DNA of 64,000 nucleotides from Xylophilus rhododendri (GCF_009906855.1 NZ_CP047650.1:434001-498000), one strand, 5' to 3'; positions 36,711 to 48,324 are shown, counted from the stretch's first letter. A program made the numbers and translations. Notes: generated from the letters alone by a model not told the origin.

Positions 36711-38408
36711 TCAGGCGGCGGCGGTCTCGGCCGAGACCGGCGCGCGGTGGCCGCGGCCCCGGCTCACGCCCGAAAGAATCGCCTTGAGCGAGGCCGAGAC
36801 GATGTTGGCATCGATGCCGGCGCCGAAGACACCCTTGCCGCCGTCGACCTGCACTTCCACATAGGCCACCGAGCGGGCATCCGCGCCGGCGCCGATGGCG
36901 TGCTGGTGGTAGTCGATCACCCGGATGCTGCTGCCGGTGATGGCCTGCAGGCCGGCGACGAAGGCGTCGATCGGGCCGCTGCCCTGTCCGGCCAGCTGGC
37001 GGCTCTGGCCTTCCCAGTCGATGGTGGCATCGAGCTGCACCGTGCTGCCCTTGGCGCCGGTGTCCTCGACCACGCGGTGGATGGGCGCCTGCACTTCGTC
37101 GACGCGGTATTCGCGCTCGAACAGCTCGTAGATGTCCTTGGCCGAGAACTCCTTGCCGGTGGCGTCCATGTGCTGCTGCACCACCTGGCTGAACTCGATC
37201 TGCAGGCGGCGCGGCAGTTCGAGGCCGTATTCGCTCTCCAGCAAGTAGGAGATGCCGCCCTTGCCCGACTGGCTGTTGACGCGGATCACCGCCTCGTAGC
37301 TGCGGCCGAGGTCCTTGGGGTCGATCGGCAGGTAGGGCATGTCCCAGATATCGTCCTCGCGGCGCGCGGCGAAGGCCTTCTTGATCGCGTCCTGGTGCGA
37401 GCCCGAGAACGAGGTGTAGACCAGTTCGCCCACATAGGGATGGCGCGGATGCACCGGCAGCTGGTTGCAGTGCTCGACCGTGCGGCGGATCTCGTCGATC
37501 TGCGAGAAGTCCAGGCCCGGAGAGACGCCTTGCGTGTAGAGGTTGAGCGCGACGTTGACGAGGTCGAGGTTGCCGGTGCGCTCGCCGTTGCCGAACAGGC
37601 AGCCTTCGAGGCGGTCGGCGCCGGCCATCAGCGAGAGTTCGGCGGTGGCGGTGCCGGTGCCGCGGTCGTTGTGCGGATGGACCGAGATGACGATGGAATC
37701 ACGCCGCTCGACGTGGCGGATGGTCCACTCGACCATGTCCGCGAAGATGTTGGGCGTGGAGCACTCCACGGTGGTGGGCAGGTTGATGATGCACTTGCGC
37801 TCGGGCGTGGGCTGCCAGACGGCGGTGACCGCATCGATCACGCGCTTGGAGAAGTCCAGCTCGGTGTTCGAGTACATCTCGGGCGAGTACTGGAAGGTCC
37901 ACTGCGTGGCCGGCTGCTCGGCGGCGAGGTCCTTGAACATGCGGGCGTTGGTTTCGGCCAGGGCGACGATCTGGTCCTCGTCCATGCCCAGCACCACACG
38001 GCGCATGACCGGGGCGGTGGCGTTGTAGAGGTGGACGATGGCGCGCGGCACGCCCTGCAGGGCCTCGAAGGTGCGGCGGATCAGGGGCTCGCGCGCCTGG
38101 GTCAGCACCTGGATGGTGACGTCGTCGGGGATGCGGTTCTCCTCGATCAGCATGCGCAGGAAGTCGAACTCGATCTGCGACGCGGAGGGGAAACCGACCT
38201 CGATCTCCTTGAAGCCGATCGCCACCAGCGTCTCGAACATCTTCATCTTGCGCGCCACGTCCATCGGCTCGATCAGCGCCTGGTTGCCGTCACGCAGGTC
38301 GACGCTGCACCACACGGGAGGCTTGGAGACGACCTGGTCGGGCCAGGTGCGGTCCTTCAGGCCGACGGGAGGGAAGGAGCGGTATTTGGAAGCGGGCTGC
38401 TGCAACAT
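36711..38408 (-). CDS. leuA: 2-isopropylmalate synthase, type 2
   Basis: 565 residues, the longer LeuA form common in Burkholderiales and Pseudomonas. The catalytic TIM barrel opens with [17 protein letters not shown], which carries the metal-binding aspartate; later [11 protein letters not shown] supplies the metal-binding histidines. The C-terminal part (about residue 430 on) is the leucine-binding regulatory domain ([24 protein letters not shown]). It condenses 2-oxoisovalerate with acetyl-CoA, the first step of leucine synthesis. It sits behind a leader peptide and terminator, so transcription attenuation by leucine supply is likely in addition to feedback inhibition. Confidence 0.96.
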   Translation of the reverse strand: MLQQPASKYRSFPPVGLKDRTWPDQVVSKPPVWCSVDLRDGNQALIEPMDVARKMKMFETLVAIGFKEIEVGFPSASQIEFDFLRMLIEENRIPDDVTIQVLTQAREPLIRRTFEALQGVPRAIVHLYNATAPVMRRVVLGMDEDQIVALAETNARMFKDLAAEQPATQWTFQYSPEMYSNTELDFSKRVIDAVTAVWQPTPERKCIINLPTTVECSTPNIFADMVEWTIRHVERRDSIVISVHPHNDRGTGTATAELSLMAGADRLEGCLFGNGERTGNLDLVNVALNLYTQGVSPGLDFSQIDEIRRTVEHCNQLPVHPRHPYVGELVYTSFSGSHQDAIKKAFAARREDDIWDMPYLPIDPKDLGRSYEAVIRVNSQSGKGGISYLLESEYGLELPRRLQIEFSQVVQQHMDATGKEFSAKDIYELFEREYRVDEVQAPIHRVVEDTGAKGSTVQLDATIDWEGQSRQLAGQGSGPIDAFVAGLQAITGSSIRVIDYHQHAIGAGADARSVAYVEVQVDGGKGVFGAGIDANIVSASLKAILSGVSRGRGHRAPVSAETAAA

Positions 38409-38447
38409 GGCGATCTCTTTTCGATGAATGAAGAACCAGCAACTCCC

Positions 38448-38483
38448 AAAACAAAACGGCCCGTTGCTGGAGCAAACGGGCCG
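38448..38483 (-). promoter_or_regulatory. leuA leader attenuator (intrinsic terminator)
   Basis: On the minus strand a 9-bp perfect stem (CGGCCCGTT facing AACGGGCCG, nine-base loop) is followed by TTTTGTTTTG. It stands between the leader peptide stop and the leuA start, so it would stop transcription before leuA when the leader is translated without delay. An alternative pairing with upstream leader RNA is expected but cannot be verified by eye. Confidence 0.78.
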
Positions 38484-38510
38484 ATGAGTGGGGGTAAAAG
38501 CGTGCGCGCG

Positions 38511-38564
38511 TTACCGTCTCTGCCCGTGAGGCAGAGCTAGTAGGGTCAGCGCGGTGGCGTTCAT
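38511..38564 (-). CDS. leuL: leuA leader peptide
   Basis: A 17-residue open frame, MNATALTLLALPHGQRR, begins 156 bp upstream of leuA on the same strand. Four of the 17 residues are leucine, clustered as L-T-L-L-A-L, and two adjacent ones use CTA, a rare codon in this GC-rich genome. The stop is followed 28 bp later by a terminator stem. This is the classic arrangement for attenuation: shortage of charged tRNA-Leu stalls the ribosome on the leucines and lets leuA be transcribed. No clear ribosome site is visible. The frame is too short for ordinary gene calling. Confidence 0.75.
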   Translation of the reverse strand: MNATALTLLALPHGQRR

Positions 38565-38613
38565 GAGCGGCGACTGTAGCACGTGGCGGCGAGGCGGTGC
38601 AATCCGTCGACTT

Positions 38614-39453
38614 TTAGCGATGCCAGCCGCGTTCGTCGGGCTCGTCGGTGGAGGTGCTGATCACGCTGACCTGCTGGCCGCGAAAACGCCGCAGGCCATA
38701 GATGACGTAGCCGCTCAGGCCGTAGAGCACGAAGATCGAGAACAGCACCGTCGGCGGATGGATGTTGATGACGGCGATGGCCAGCACCACCAGCACCACG
38801 GCGGCGAAGGGCACGCTGCGCTTCATGCGCAGGTCCTTGAAGCTGTAGAAAGGCACGTTGGTCACCATGGTGAGGCCCGCGTACAGCGTGAAGGCGAAGG
38901 TGGCCCAGATGACGGCCTGCCAGCTCACGTATTCGCTGCCCACGCCGCGGATGCCGGTCTCGTTAACCAGCCAGATGAAGCCGGTCACCAGCGCGGCGGC
39001 GGCCGGCGAAGGCAGGCCCTGGAAATAACGCTTGTCCACCACCGCGGTGTTGACGTTGAAGCGCGCCAGCCGCAGCGCCGCGCAGGCGCAGTAGACGAAG
39101 GCGGCGATCCAGCCCCAGCGGCCAATGCCGCGCAGCGCCCATTCGTAGGCGATCAGCGCCGGCGCGGCGCCGAAGGACACCATGTCGGAGAGCGAATCCA
39201 TCTGCTCGCCGAAGGCGCTCTGCGTGTTGGTCATGCGGGCGACGCGGCCGTCGAGGCTGTCGAGCACCATGGCGATGAACACGCCCGCGGCAGCCAGGTC
39301 GAAGCGGCCGTCCATGGCCATCACGATCGAATAGAAGCCGCCGAACAGCGCCGCCAGCGTGAACAGGTTGGGCAGGATGTAGATGCCCTTGCGGCGCTTG
39401 CGCACCACCACGCCCTCGGGGGTGGTCTGCGGGCCTTGCGGTACTTGTGCCAT
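38614..39453 (-). CDS. pssA: CDP-diacylglycerol--serine O-phosphatidyltransferase
   Basis: 279-residue membrane enzyme. The CDP-alcohol phosphatidyltransferase motif D-G-x2-A-R-x8-G-x3-D-x3-D is intact (LDGRVARMTNTQSAFGEQMD, then SLSD). Eight or so helices follow. It makes phosphatidylserine, the precursor of phosphatidylethanolamine. GGAGG lies just before the chosen ATG of MAQVPQGPQ. It sits between leuA and ilvC, as in many Burkholderiales. Confidence 0.94.
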   Translation of the reverse strand: MAQVPQGPQTTPEGVVVRKRRKGIYILPNLFTLAALFGGFYSIVMAMDGRFDLAAAGVFIAMVLDSLDGRVARMTNTQSAFGEQMDSLSDMVSFGAAPALIAYEWALRGIGRWGWIAAFVYCACAALRLARFNVNTAVVDKRYFQGLPSPAAAALVTGFIWLVNETGIRGVGSEYVSWQAVIWATFAFTLYAGLTMVTNVPFYSFKDLRMKRSVPFAAVVLVVLAIAVINIHPPTVLFSIFVLYGLSGYVIYGLRRFRGQQVSVISTSTDEPDERGWHR

Positions 39454-39536
39454 TTGATTTCCTCCGGCTGCGCGCAAGGCGGCAGGCCTGTTGATCTTGT
39501 AAACCGGCAGTGTAGCCAGCGCCCACCCGGGTCACA

Positions 39537-39574
39537 TAAAAAAACAGGGGCCATCGCCTGCGCGATAGCCCCTG
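39537..39574 (-). terminator. Terminator downstream of ilvC
   Basis: On the minus strand a 13-bp stem (CAGGGGCTATCGC facing GCGATGGCCCCTG, one wobble pair) with a GCAG loop is followed by seven T residues. It lies 19 bp past the ilvC stop and closes the ilvBHC transcript. Confidence 0.92.
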
Positions 39575-39593
39575 CCGGCAGGATGGACGCTGC

Positions 39594-40661
<1,068 letters not shown>

Positions 40662-41153
40662 CTAGACGCGCAGGATGCGTTCGCCGCGGCCGATGCCGCT
40701 GGCGCCGGTGCGCACCGTCTCGAGGATGGCGCTGCGTTCGATGGCGTGCAGGAAGGCGTCGTTCTTGGACTGGTCGCCGGTGAGCTCGATGGTGTAGCTC
40801 TTGTCGGTCACGTCGATGATGCTGCCGCGGAAGATGTCGGCCATGCGCTTCATCTCCTCGCGCTCCTTGCCGACGGCACGCACCTTCACCAGCATCAGCT
40901 CGCGTTCGGTATAGGCGCCTTCGGTCAGGTCGACCACCTTGACCACCTCGATCAGGCGGTTGAGGTGCTTGGTGATCTGCTCGATCACGTCCTCGGAGCC
41001 GGCGGTCTGGATGGTCATGCGCGAGAGGCTCGGGTCCTCGGTCGGCGCCACGGTCAGCGACTCGATGTTGTAGCCGCGGGCCGAGAACAGCCCGACCACG
41101 CGGGAGAGTGCGCCGGGCTCGTTTTCGAGCAGCACGGCAATGATGTGCTTCAT
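40662..41153 (-). CDS. ilvH: Acetolactate synthase small (regulatory) subunit
   Basis: 163 residues starting [20 protein letters not shown], an N-terminal ACT domain that binds valine, followed by the second regulatory domain ([15 protein letters not shown] stretch, about residue 80 on). It binds and activates the large subunit and gives valine feedback inhibition. It lies between ilvB (111 bp upstream) and ilvC (52 bp downstream) in one operon. I chose the second ATG of the frame, because the first 12 residues of the longer version are arginine-rich leader sequence. Confidence 0.95.
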   Translation of the reverse strand: MKHIIAVLLENEPGALSRVVGLFSARGYNIESLTVAPTEDPSLSRMTIQTAGSEDVIEQITKHLNRLIEVVKVVDLTEGAYTERELMLVKVRAVGKEREEMKRMADIFRGSIIDVTDKSYTIELTGDQSKNDAFLHAIERSAILETVRTGASGIGRGERILRV

Positions 41154-41264
41154 GTGCGATTCCTCTTTTCGCCGCCCTCCCCCGCGCACGGTAATGCGCG
41201 GGCTCGGCGGGCAATAGATTCTTCAGGTGGGAGAAAAAAGGCGTCGGCCGGCCGGCCGCGCGCC

Positions 41265-43073
41265 TTACAGGTCTTCGCTGCCCAGCAGCATCTCGGTGAT
41301 GCCCTTGCCGGCCTGCACCATCGGGAACACGTTCTCGGTGGGGTCGGTGCGGAAGTCCATGAACACCGTGCGGTCCTTCAGGCGGCGTGCTTCGCGCAGC
41401 GCCGGCTCGACGTCGCGCGGATGTTCGATCAGCAGGCCCACGTGGCCGTAGGCCTCGGCCAGCTTGACGAAGTCGGGCAGCGCGTCCATGTAGCTGTGGC
41501 TGTAGCGGCTGGAGTACTCGATCTGCTGCCACTGGCGCACCATGCCCAGGTAGCGGTTGTTCAGTGCGCAGATCTTGATCGGCGTGTTGTACTGGAAGCA
41601 GGTGGAGAGTTCCTGAATGCACATCTGCACCGAACCCTCGCCGGTGATGCAGAAGACTTCCGCATCGGGCCTGGCCATCTTCACGCCCATGGCGTAGGGA
41701 ATGCCGACGCCCATGGTGCCCAGGCCGCCGGAGTTGATCCAGCGGCGCGGCTCGTCGAAGCGGTAGTACTGGGCGGCCCACATCTGGTGCTGGCCGACGT
41801 CGGACGTGATGTAGGTATCGGCGTCCTTGGTCATGTTCCACAGCGTCTCGACCACGTACTGCGGCTTGATGACGCTGCCGTCGCCCAGGCTGTAGGCCAT
41901 GGACTTGCGGCCGCGCCATTCGGCGATGGTCTTCCACCAGGCCTCCAGCGCGCCGCCGTCGGGCTTGGTGGACGACTCCTTGATCATGGTGATCAGCTCG
42001 GTCAGCACGTCCTTGACGTCGCCGACGATGGGCACGTCTACCTTCACCCGCTTGGAGATCGACGAGGGGTCGATGTCGATGTGGATGATCTTGCGTTCGT
42101 TCTGCGCGAAGTGTTTGACGTTGCCGATCACCCGGTCGTCGAAACGCGCGCCCACGGCGAGCAGCACGTCGCAGTGCTGCATGGCGTTGTTGGCCTCCCA
42201 GGTGCCGTGCATGCCGAGCATGCCGAGGAACTTGGGGTCCGAAGCCGGATAGGCGCCCAGGCCCATCAAGGTGTTGGTGACCGGGTAGCCGAGCAGGTCG
42301 ACCAGGGTGCGCAGCTCCTGCGAGGCATTGCTCAGCAGCACGCCGCCGCCGGTGTAGATGTAGGGCCGCTTGGCGTTGAGCAGTAGCTGCAGCGCCTTGC
42401 GGATCTGGCCGCCGTGGCCCTTCTTCACCGGGTTGTAGGAGCGCATCTCCACCGTCTGCGGATAGCCGGCGTAGAGCGTCTTCTTGAAGGACACGTCCTT
42501 GGGGATGTCCACCACCACCGGGCCGGGACGGCCGGTGCGGGCGATGTGGAAGGCCTTCTTCATCGTCATGGCGATGTCGCGGGCATCCTTGACCAGGAAG
42601 TTATGCTTGACGATGGGCCGGGTGATGCCGACCGTGTCGCATTCCTGGAAGGCATCCTGGCCGATGGCGGCAGTCGGCACCTGGCCGCTGATGATCACCA
42701 TCGGGATCGAATCCATATAGGCCGTGGCGATGCCGGTGACCGCATTGGTCAGGCCAGGGCCGGAGGTGACCAGGGCCACGCCGACGTTGCCGGTGGCCCG
42801 GGCATAGCCGTCGGCTGCGTGCACCGCCGCCTGTTCGTGGCGCACCAGCACGTGCTGGATGGAGTCTTGCTTGTAGAGCGCGTCGTAGATATACAACACG
42901 GCGCCGCCCGGATAGCCCCAGACGAATTCGGTGCCTTCGGCCTGCAGGGCCTTCATCAGGACCTCGGAACCCATGAGTTCGACGGGCTCGGCGGAAGACG
43001 GCGTGGGATGGGCAGCTTGGCCTTGCGCGTTGGCAGCGGCCGCCGAAGTGATTTCGGCCTTGGAAATTTCCAT
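41265..43073 (-). CDS. ilvB: Acetolactate synthase large (catalytic) subunit
   Basis: 602 residues. A poorly conserved N-terminal 35-residue extension precedes the family start MGSEVLMKALQAEGTEFVWG. The ThDP glutamate is in VRHEQAAVHAADGYARATG, and the C-terminal ThDP motif is GDGSV...(NxxY). It makes acetolactate and acetohydroxybutyrate for valine, leucine and isoleucine. The ATG follows AAAGG and a small upstream open frame that ends two bases before it. The operon is ilvB-ilvH-ilvC. Confidence 0.95.
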   Translation of the reverse strand: MEISKAEITSAAAANAQGQAAHPTPSSAEPVELMGSEVLMKALQAEGTEFVWGYPGGAVLYIYDALYKQDSIQHVLVRHEQAAVHAADGYARATGNVGVALVTSGPGLTNAVTGIATAYMDSIPMVIISGQVPTAAIGQDAFQECDTVGITRPIVKHNFLVKDARDIAMTMKKAFHIARTGRPGPVVVDIPKDVSFKKTLYAGYPQTVEMRSYNPVKKGHGGQIRKALQLLLNAKRPYIYTGGGVLLSNASQELRTLVDLLGYPVTNTLMGLGAYPASDPKFLGMLGMHGTWEANNAMQHCDVLLAVGARFDDRVIGNVKHFAQNERKIIHIDIDPSSISKRVKVDVPIVGDVKDVLTELITMIKESSTKPDGGALEAWWKTIAEWRGRKSMAYSLGDGSVIKPQYVVETLWNMTKDADTYITSDVGQHQMWAAQYYRFDEPRRWINSGGLGTMGVGIPYAMGVKMARPDAEVFCITGEGSVQMCIQELSTCFQYNTPIKICALNNRYLGMVRQWQQIEYSSRYSHSYMDALPDFVKLAEAYGHVGLLIEHPRDVEPALREARRLKDRTVFMDFRTDPTENVFPMVQAGKGITEMLLGSEDL

Positions 43074-43075
43074 GA

Positions 43076-43168
43076 TCAACCTTTGAGATTTTCTCTAACG
43101 AAAAACCTTGGGTGCTCCTTCGCTGGAATCCTTGTGGGATTGCGTCGGAACTTTGGGCTAGCAGCCAT
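43076..43168 (-). CDS. Possible upstream ORF in the ilvB leader
   Basis: A 30-residue open frame starts MAASPKFRRNP and ends RFFVRENLKG. It is basic and lacks any cluster of Ile, Val or Leu, so it is not a classical attenuation peptide. Its stop (TGA) is two bases before the ilvB ATG, and the AAAGG likely used by ilvB lies inside its last codons, so its translation could control that of ilvB by coupling. There is no ribosome site before its own ATG. A chance frame is possible. Confidence 0.35.
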   Translation of the reverse strand: MAASPKFRRNPTRIPAKEHPRFFVRENLKG

Positions 43169-43247
43169 GGGCGCGATGTAACGTGCCGGACCGAAACCCG
43201 TTTGCTCTTTGAGGTGCAACTGGCATTATTGCATTTCCGTCACCGGA

Positions 43248-43263
43248 CTGGCACCGGTGCCAG
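43248..43263. other. 16-bp perfect palindrome in the ilvB/sigma-factor intergenic region
   Basis: CTGGCACCGGTGCCAG is a full 16-bp palindrome between the divergent ilvB and sigma-factor genes. It could be a regulator-binding site or an RNA hairpin in either leader. No T run follows, so it is not an intrinsic terminator. The remainder of the intergenic region shows no other feature I can support. Confidence 0.55.
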
Positions 43264-43335
43264 CAAATATTTGCCCGATGGAATACGCTTGTTGCGCCGG
43301 GTTCCCGTCCTCTTCCGCTGCAAACACGCTACCCC

Positions 43336-43902
43336 TTGGCTTCAGACAAAGAACTTTCCGACTTCTTGCAGAGCGTGGAAACACGTGCCTTCAAGCGATC
43401 GGTCTACCACGTACGCGATGAAGAAGCCGCCCTGGACATCGTCCAGGACAGCATGATGCGCCTGGCCGAACACTACGGCGACCGGCCCGCGGACGAGTGG
43501 CCCATGCTCTTCCAGCGCATCCTGTCGAACTGCACGCTCGACTGGTTCCGCCGCCAGAAGACCCGCAAGGCCCTGTTCACCAACATGAGCGACTTCGAGC
43601 CGGCCGGCGACGACGGCGATTTCGACCTGCTCGAAGCCCTGGCCGTGGACGACGACAGCCACCGCACCGAGAGCGCCGAAGCCACCACCAGCCGCGGCGA
43701 GATCCTGCGCGAGATCGAAGCCGAGATACAGGAACTGCCGCTGCGTCAACGCGAAGCTTTCCTGATGCGTTACTGGGAGGAAATGGATGTTGCAGAAACA
43801 GCTGCCGCCATGGGCTGCTCCGAAGGCAGCGTGAAAACGCATTGTTCCCGCGCAGTGCGGGCGCTCGCCACAGCGCTGAAAGCCAAGGGAATAAAACTAT
43901 GA
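43336..43902 (+). CDS. ECF-like RNA polymerase sigma factor
   Basis: 188 residues. Region 2 is visible as HVRDEEAALDIVQDSMMRLA with WPMLFQRILSNCTLDWFRRQ, and region 4 as LPLRQREAFLMRYWEEMDV followed by the helix-turn-helix AAAMGCSEGSVKTHCSRAV. An acidic linker lies between (DFDLLEALAVDDDS). The start is TTG (read MASDKELSDF), with no obvious ribosome site. The next gene overlaps its stop by four bases (ATGA) and has one membrane helix, so it is a candidate partner. Divergent from ilvB. Confidence 0.88.
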   Translation: MASDKELSDFLQSVETRAFKRSVYHVRDEEAALDIVQDSMMRLAEHYGDRPADEWPMLFQRILSNCTLDWFRRQKTRKALFTNMSDFEPAGDDGDFDLLEALAVDDDSHRTESAEATTSRGEILREIEAEIQELPLRQREAFLMRYWEEMDVAETAAAMGCSEGSVKTHCSRAVRALATALKAKGIKL

Positions 43903-44348
43903 ACCGATCGACCACCATCACCCAGGCCCATCTGCAGGACGAGTTCGGCGAACGGGTCGCGGCGCGGCTGGAGCAAGGCGCGCGCGGCCTGCCGCAGGAC
44001 ATCGGCGCACGGCTGAAGGCCATGCGCCTGCATGCCGTGAGCCGCCGCAAGGTGGCCAACGTGCGCGCTCGCACTGCTTCCGCGGTCTTCGGCAACGGCG
44101 GCGGCACTGCGACGCTGAGCATGGGCGGCAGCGGCCCCGGCTTCTGGGGCCGGCTGGCATCGGCGCTGCCGCTGCTGGCACTGGTGGGCGGGCTGGTGGC
44201 CATCCATGTGTTCCAGACCGAAGACCGGCTGCGCGAACTCGCCGAGGTCGACAGCGACCTGCTCACCGACGACCTGCCGCCATCGGCCTATACCGACCCC
44301 GGCTTCATCGAATTCCTCAAGCACGGGCTGCAGAAGACCGAGCGCTGA
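43899..44348 (+). CDS. DUF3619 family membrane protein
   Basis: 149 residues with a single transmembrane helix (about residues 88-105, LPLLALVGGLVAIHVF). The N-terminal part is cytoplasmic and basic (ERVAARLEQGARGLPQDIGA). The C-terminal part is short and acidic (RELAEVDSDLLTDDLPPSAY). This matches DUF3619, found next to sigma factors in Burkholderiales. The topology and the ATGA overlap with the sigma gene resemble anti-sigma factors, but that role is inferred and there is no zinc-binding motif. Confidence 0.85.
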   Translation: MNRSTTITQAHLQDEFGERVAARLEQGARGLPQDIGARLKAMRLHAVSRRKVANVRARTASAVFGNGGGTATLSMGGSGPGFWGRLASALPLLALVGGLVAIHVFQTEDRLRELAEVDSDLLTDDLPPSAYTDPGFIEFLKHGLQKTER

Positions 44349-44355
44349 CTCCCCC

Positions 44356-45024
44356 ATGCGGCCCAGCAAAATGCCCAGCCTTGTCCGGAACTCCTCGGCC
44401 GCGCGCCGCGCGACCCTGCGCCGCGTGGCGGCGGCCGTGATGCTGGCGTCCGCCGCGGGCGCATGGGCGCAGGCCCATGTCGCGCCCAAAAGCCCCTCCC
44501 CGGCCGGCACCCTGCCCGGCTCGAATCCCGCCACGACGCGCCCGACCTGGGCCGAATTGACGCCCGGCCAACGCGAAGCCCTGGCACCACTGGCGCAACA
44601 CTGGTCTTCGCTGACCGAGAACCACCGCCGCAAGTGGATCGCCATCTCCCGCAATTTCGACAAGTGGGACCCGGCCGAACAATCCCGCATGCACGGCCGC
44701 ATGAGCGCCTGGGCCGGCCTGAGCACCATCGAGCGCGACCAGGCCCGCCTCAACTTCGCCGAAGCCCGCAAGCTCGACCGCGATGAAAAGAAGGCGCGCT
44801 GGGAGGAATACCAGGCCCTCAGCGAAGAACAGCGCGACAAGCTCGCCGCCACCACCCAGCCCAAGCGGCCCGGCGCGGCGGTCGCGCCACGGCCGAGCAA
44901 AGGCCCCGCCCTGGTCAAGCTGGTGCCCTCGGGCGGCGATCCGGCCAAGCTGCCACGCGTGGGTGTTCCCGCCTCCGAGGTGGATCACAATACGCTTCTC
45001 CCGCAGCACCTCCTGGTTCCCTGA
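44356..45024 (+). CDS. DUF3106 exported protein
   Basis: 222 residues. A long N-terminal signal peptide (about 1-40, ending SAAGAWAQ) is followed by DUF3106-type sequence: TWAELTPGQREALAPLAQHW, RKWIAISRNFDKWDPAEQSRM and LSEEQRDKLAA. These are helical and rich in Trp, Arg and Glu, and resemble the periplasmic stress-sensing folds of the CpxP/Spy type, though that link is only structural impression. It follows DUF3619 by seven bases and belongs to the same operon. Confidence 0.85.
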   Translation: MRPSKMPSLVRNSSAARRATLRRVAAAVMLASAAGAWAQAHVAPKSPSPAGTLPGSNPATTRPTWAELTPGQREALAPLAQHWSSLTENHRRKWIAISRNFDKWDPAEQSRMHGRMSAWAGLSTIERDQARLNFAEARKLDRDEKKARWEEYQALSEEQRDKLAATTQPKRPGAAVAPRPSKGPALVKLVPSGGDPAKLPRVGVPASEVDHNTLLPQHLLVP

Positions 45025-45080
45025 TCCGCCATCGGAACCGGACGCTGCTGCCGTCCAGCCGCGTTCGAATCCCCCGTCCG

Positions 45081-45623
45081 ATGCCACTTCCCCTTCCGTC
45101 CGTTGGCGCTACTCCGTCCGGCACATCGGACCTGATGGCGCCGCCCCTGCCGCGGCGCCTGGCCTGCTGCCTCTACGAGGGCGTGTTGCTGTTCGGCGTG
45201 GTCTTCATCGCCGGTTATCTCTTCGGCACCATGAGCCAGACGCGCAATGCGCTCGACAACCGGCACGCGCTGATGGCCTATCTCTTCGTCGTACTGGCGA
45301 TCTACTTCGTGTGGTTCTGGAGCCGGGGACAAACGCTGGCGATGAAGACCTGGCACATCCGCCTGGTCGATCGGCAGGGCCGGCGGGTCACACAGCTGCG
45401 TGCCTTCTGGCGTTACCTGCTGAGCTGGCTCTGGTTCCTGCCGCCGCTGGCCGCCAGCCTGGCCATAGGCGCCTCGGCCACCGGGACCTTGCTGGTCTTT
45501 GCTGCATGGACACTCGCCTGGGCGCTGGCGAGCCGGCTGCATCCCGAACACCAGTTGCCGCAGGACATCCTCGCCGGCACACGCCTGGTGACCTTCCGCC
45601 CCGCCACCACCAAGCCGCGCTGA
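45081..45623 (+). CDS. RDD family membrane protein
   Basis: 180 residues with the RDD pattern: an Arg in PRRLACCLYEG in the first helix, and later MKTWHIRLVDRQGRRVTQLRAF, which is the conserved loop. About four helices. Function is unknown; some RDD proteins are sodium/proton or osmolyte related. It is 56 bp after the DUF3106 gene and nine bases before dgkA. Confidence 0.9.
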   Translation: MPLPLPSVGATPSGTSDLMAPPLPRRLACCLYEGVLLFGVVFIAGYLFGTMSQTRNALDNRHALMAYLFVVLAIYFVWFWSRGQTLAMKTWHIRLVDRQGRRVTQLRAFWRYLLSWLWFLPPLAASLAIGASATGTLLVFAAWTLAWALASRLHPEHQLPQDILAGTRLVTFRPATTKPR

Positions 45624-45632
45624 TCCGCATCC

Positions 45633-46055
45633 ATGTTGAATAGCCCCAACCATCCCTCCACCGCTGAAGCCGAGCGCGAAGCGCCCACAGCCCAGAAATC
45701 CCGCAAGGGACTGGAGCGCCTGCGGCACGCGCTGCGTTATTCGCTGGCCGGCCTGCAGGCGGGCTGGCTGCAGGCCGCCTTCCGCAGCGAGAGCGTGCTG
45801 GCCGTCGTCATGGTGCCGGCCGCCTTCTGGCTGGGCAAGACCTGGGTGGAAGTCGGCATGCTGGCCGGCGCCGTCGTGCTGGTGCTGATCGTCGAGCTGC
45901 TCAACACCGGCATCGAGACCGCCATCGACCGCATCGGCCCGGAATGGCACCTGCTGTCCAAGCAGGCCAAGGACATGGGCAGTGCCGCCGTGCTGCTGTC
46001 GCTGCTGCTGTGCGGCGGACTGTGGGCGGCGGCTTTGTACAACCGCTTCGTTTGA
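45633..46055 (+). CDS. dgkA: Diacylglycerol kinase
   Basis: 140 residues, about 20 longer than E. coli DgkA at the N-terminus (a hydrophilic lead with SRKGLERLRHALRYS). Three helices and the catalytic motif VELLNTGIETAIDRIG are present. It phosphorylates diacylglycerol to phosphatidic acid during recycling of membrane lipid. It is nine bases after the RDD gene. Confidence 0.93.
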   Translation: MLNSPNHPSTAEAEREAPTAQKSRKGLERLRHALRYSLAGLQAGWLQAAFRSESVLAVVMVPAAFWLGKTWVEVGMLAGAVVLVLIVELLNTGIETAIDRIGPEWHLLSKQAKDMGSAAVLLSLLLCGGLWAAALYNRFV

Positions 46056-46068
46056 CCTCACCAAACCG

Positions 46069-46665
46069 ATGAGTGCTCCCGCCTTCTCCCTTTGTGTCTA
46101 CTGCGGATCGCGCGAAGGCGCCGATCCGCGTTTTGCCGATGCGGCCCGCGCGGTCGGGCAATGGATCGGCCAGTCCGGCGGCCAGCTCGTCTACGGCGGC
46201 GGACGCGCCGGGCTGATGGGCATGGTGTCCGATGCCACCCAGGCCGCGGGCGGCCGTGTCATCGGCGTGATTCCCCAGACCCTGGTGGACCGCGAGGCCG
46301 CCAACCAGCGCTGCGACGAACTGCATGTGGTCTCGACCATGCACGAGCGCAAGGCCATGCTCGCCGAGCGCTCCGACGCCTTCCTGGCCCTGCCCGGCGG
46401 CATCGGCACCTTCGAGGAACTGTTCGAGGCCTGGACCTGGCGCCATCTCGGCTACCACGACAAGCCCATGGGCCTGCTCAACATCGCCGGCTATTACGAC
46501 GACCTGCTGTCCTTCCTGGGCAAGACGGTCGAGGCCGGCTTCATGACCGATGGCACGGCCCGGCTGCTGCAGGTCGATACCCGGCCGGAGCCGCTGCTGG
46601 CCCGCCTGATCGAGGGCCTGCGCCACAGCGCAGGGGACAACTTCCCGCCGCGCAGCGTGATCTGA
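46069..46665 (+). CDS. LOG family protein (cytokinin-activating phosphoribohydrolase-like)
   Basis: 198 residues with the LOG signature: VYCGSREGADPRF, the GGGRAGLMG loop and the catalytic PGGIGTFEELFEAWTW. These enzymes remove ribose 5'-phosphate from nucleoside monophosphates; in plants and some bacteria they release cytokinins. Old annotations call them lysine decarboxylases, which is wrong. It follows dgkA by 13 bases and ends 11 bases from the convergent glnB. Confidence 0.93.
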   Translation: MSAPAFSLCVYCGSREGADPRFADAARAVGQWIGQSGGQLVYGGGRAGLMGMVSDATQAAGGRVIGVIPQTLVDREAANQRCDELHVVSTMHERKAMLAERSDAFLALPGGIGTFEELFEAWTWRHLGYHDKPMGLLNIAGYYDDLLSFLGKTVEAGFMTDGTARLLQVDTRPEPLLARLIEGLRHSAGDNFPPRSVI

Positions 46666-46676
46666 GCGCCCTGGCT

Positions 46677-48293
<1,617 letters not shown>

Positions 48294-48324
48294 CGGCTCC
48301 TTCGGGGTCTGCTGCGCGGCGCGC

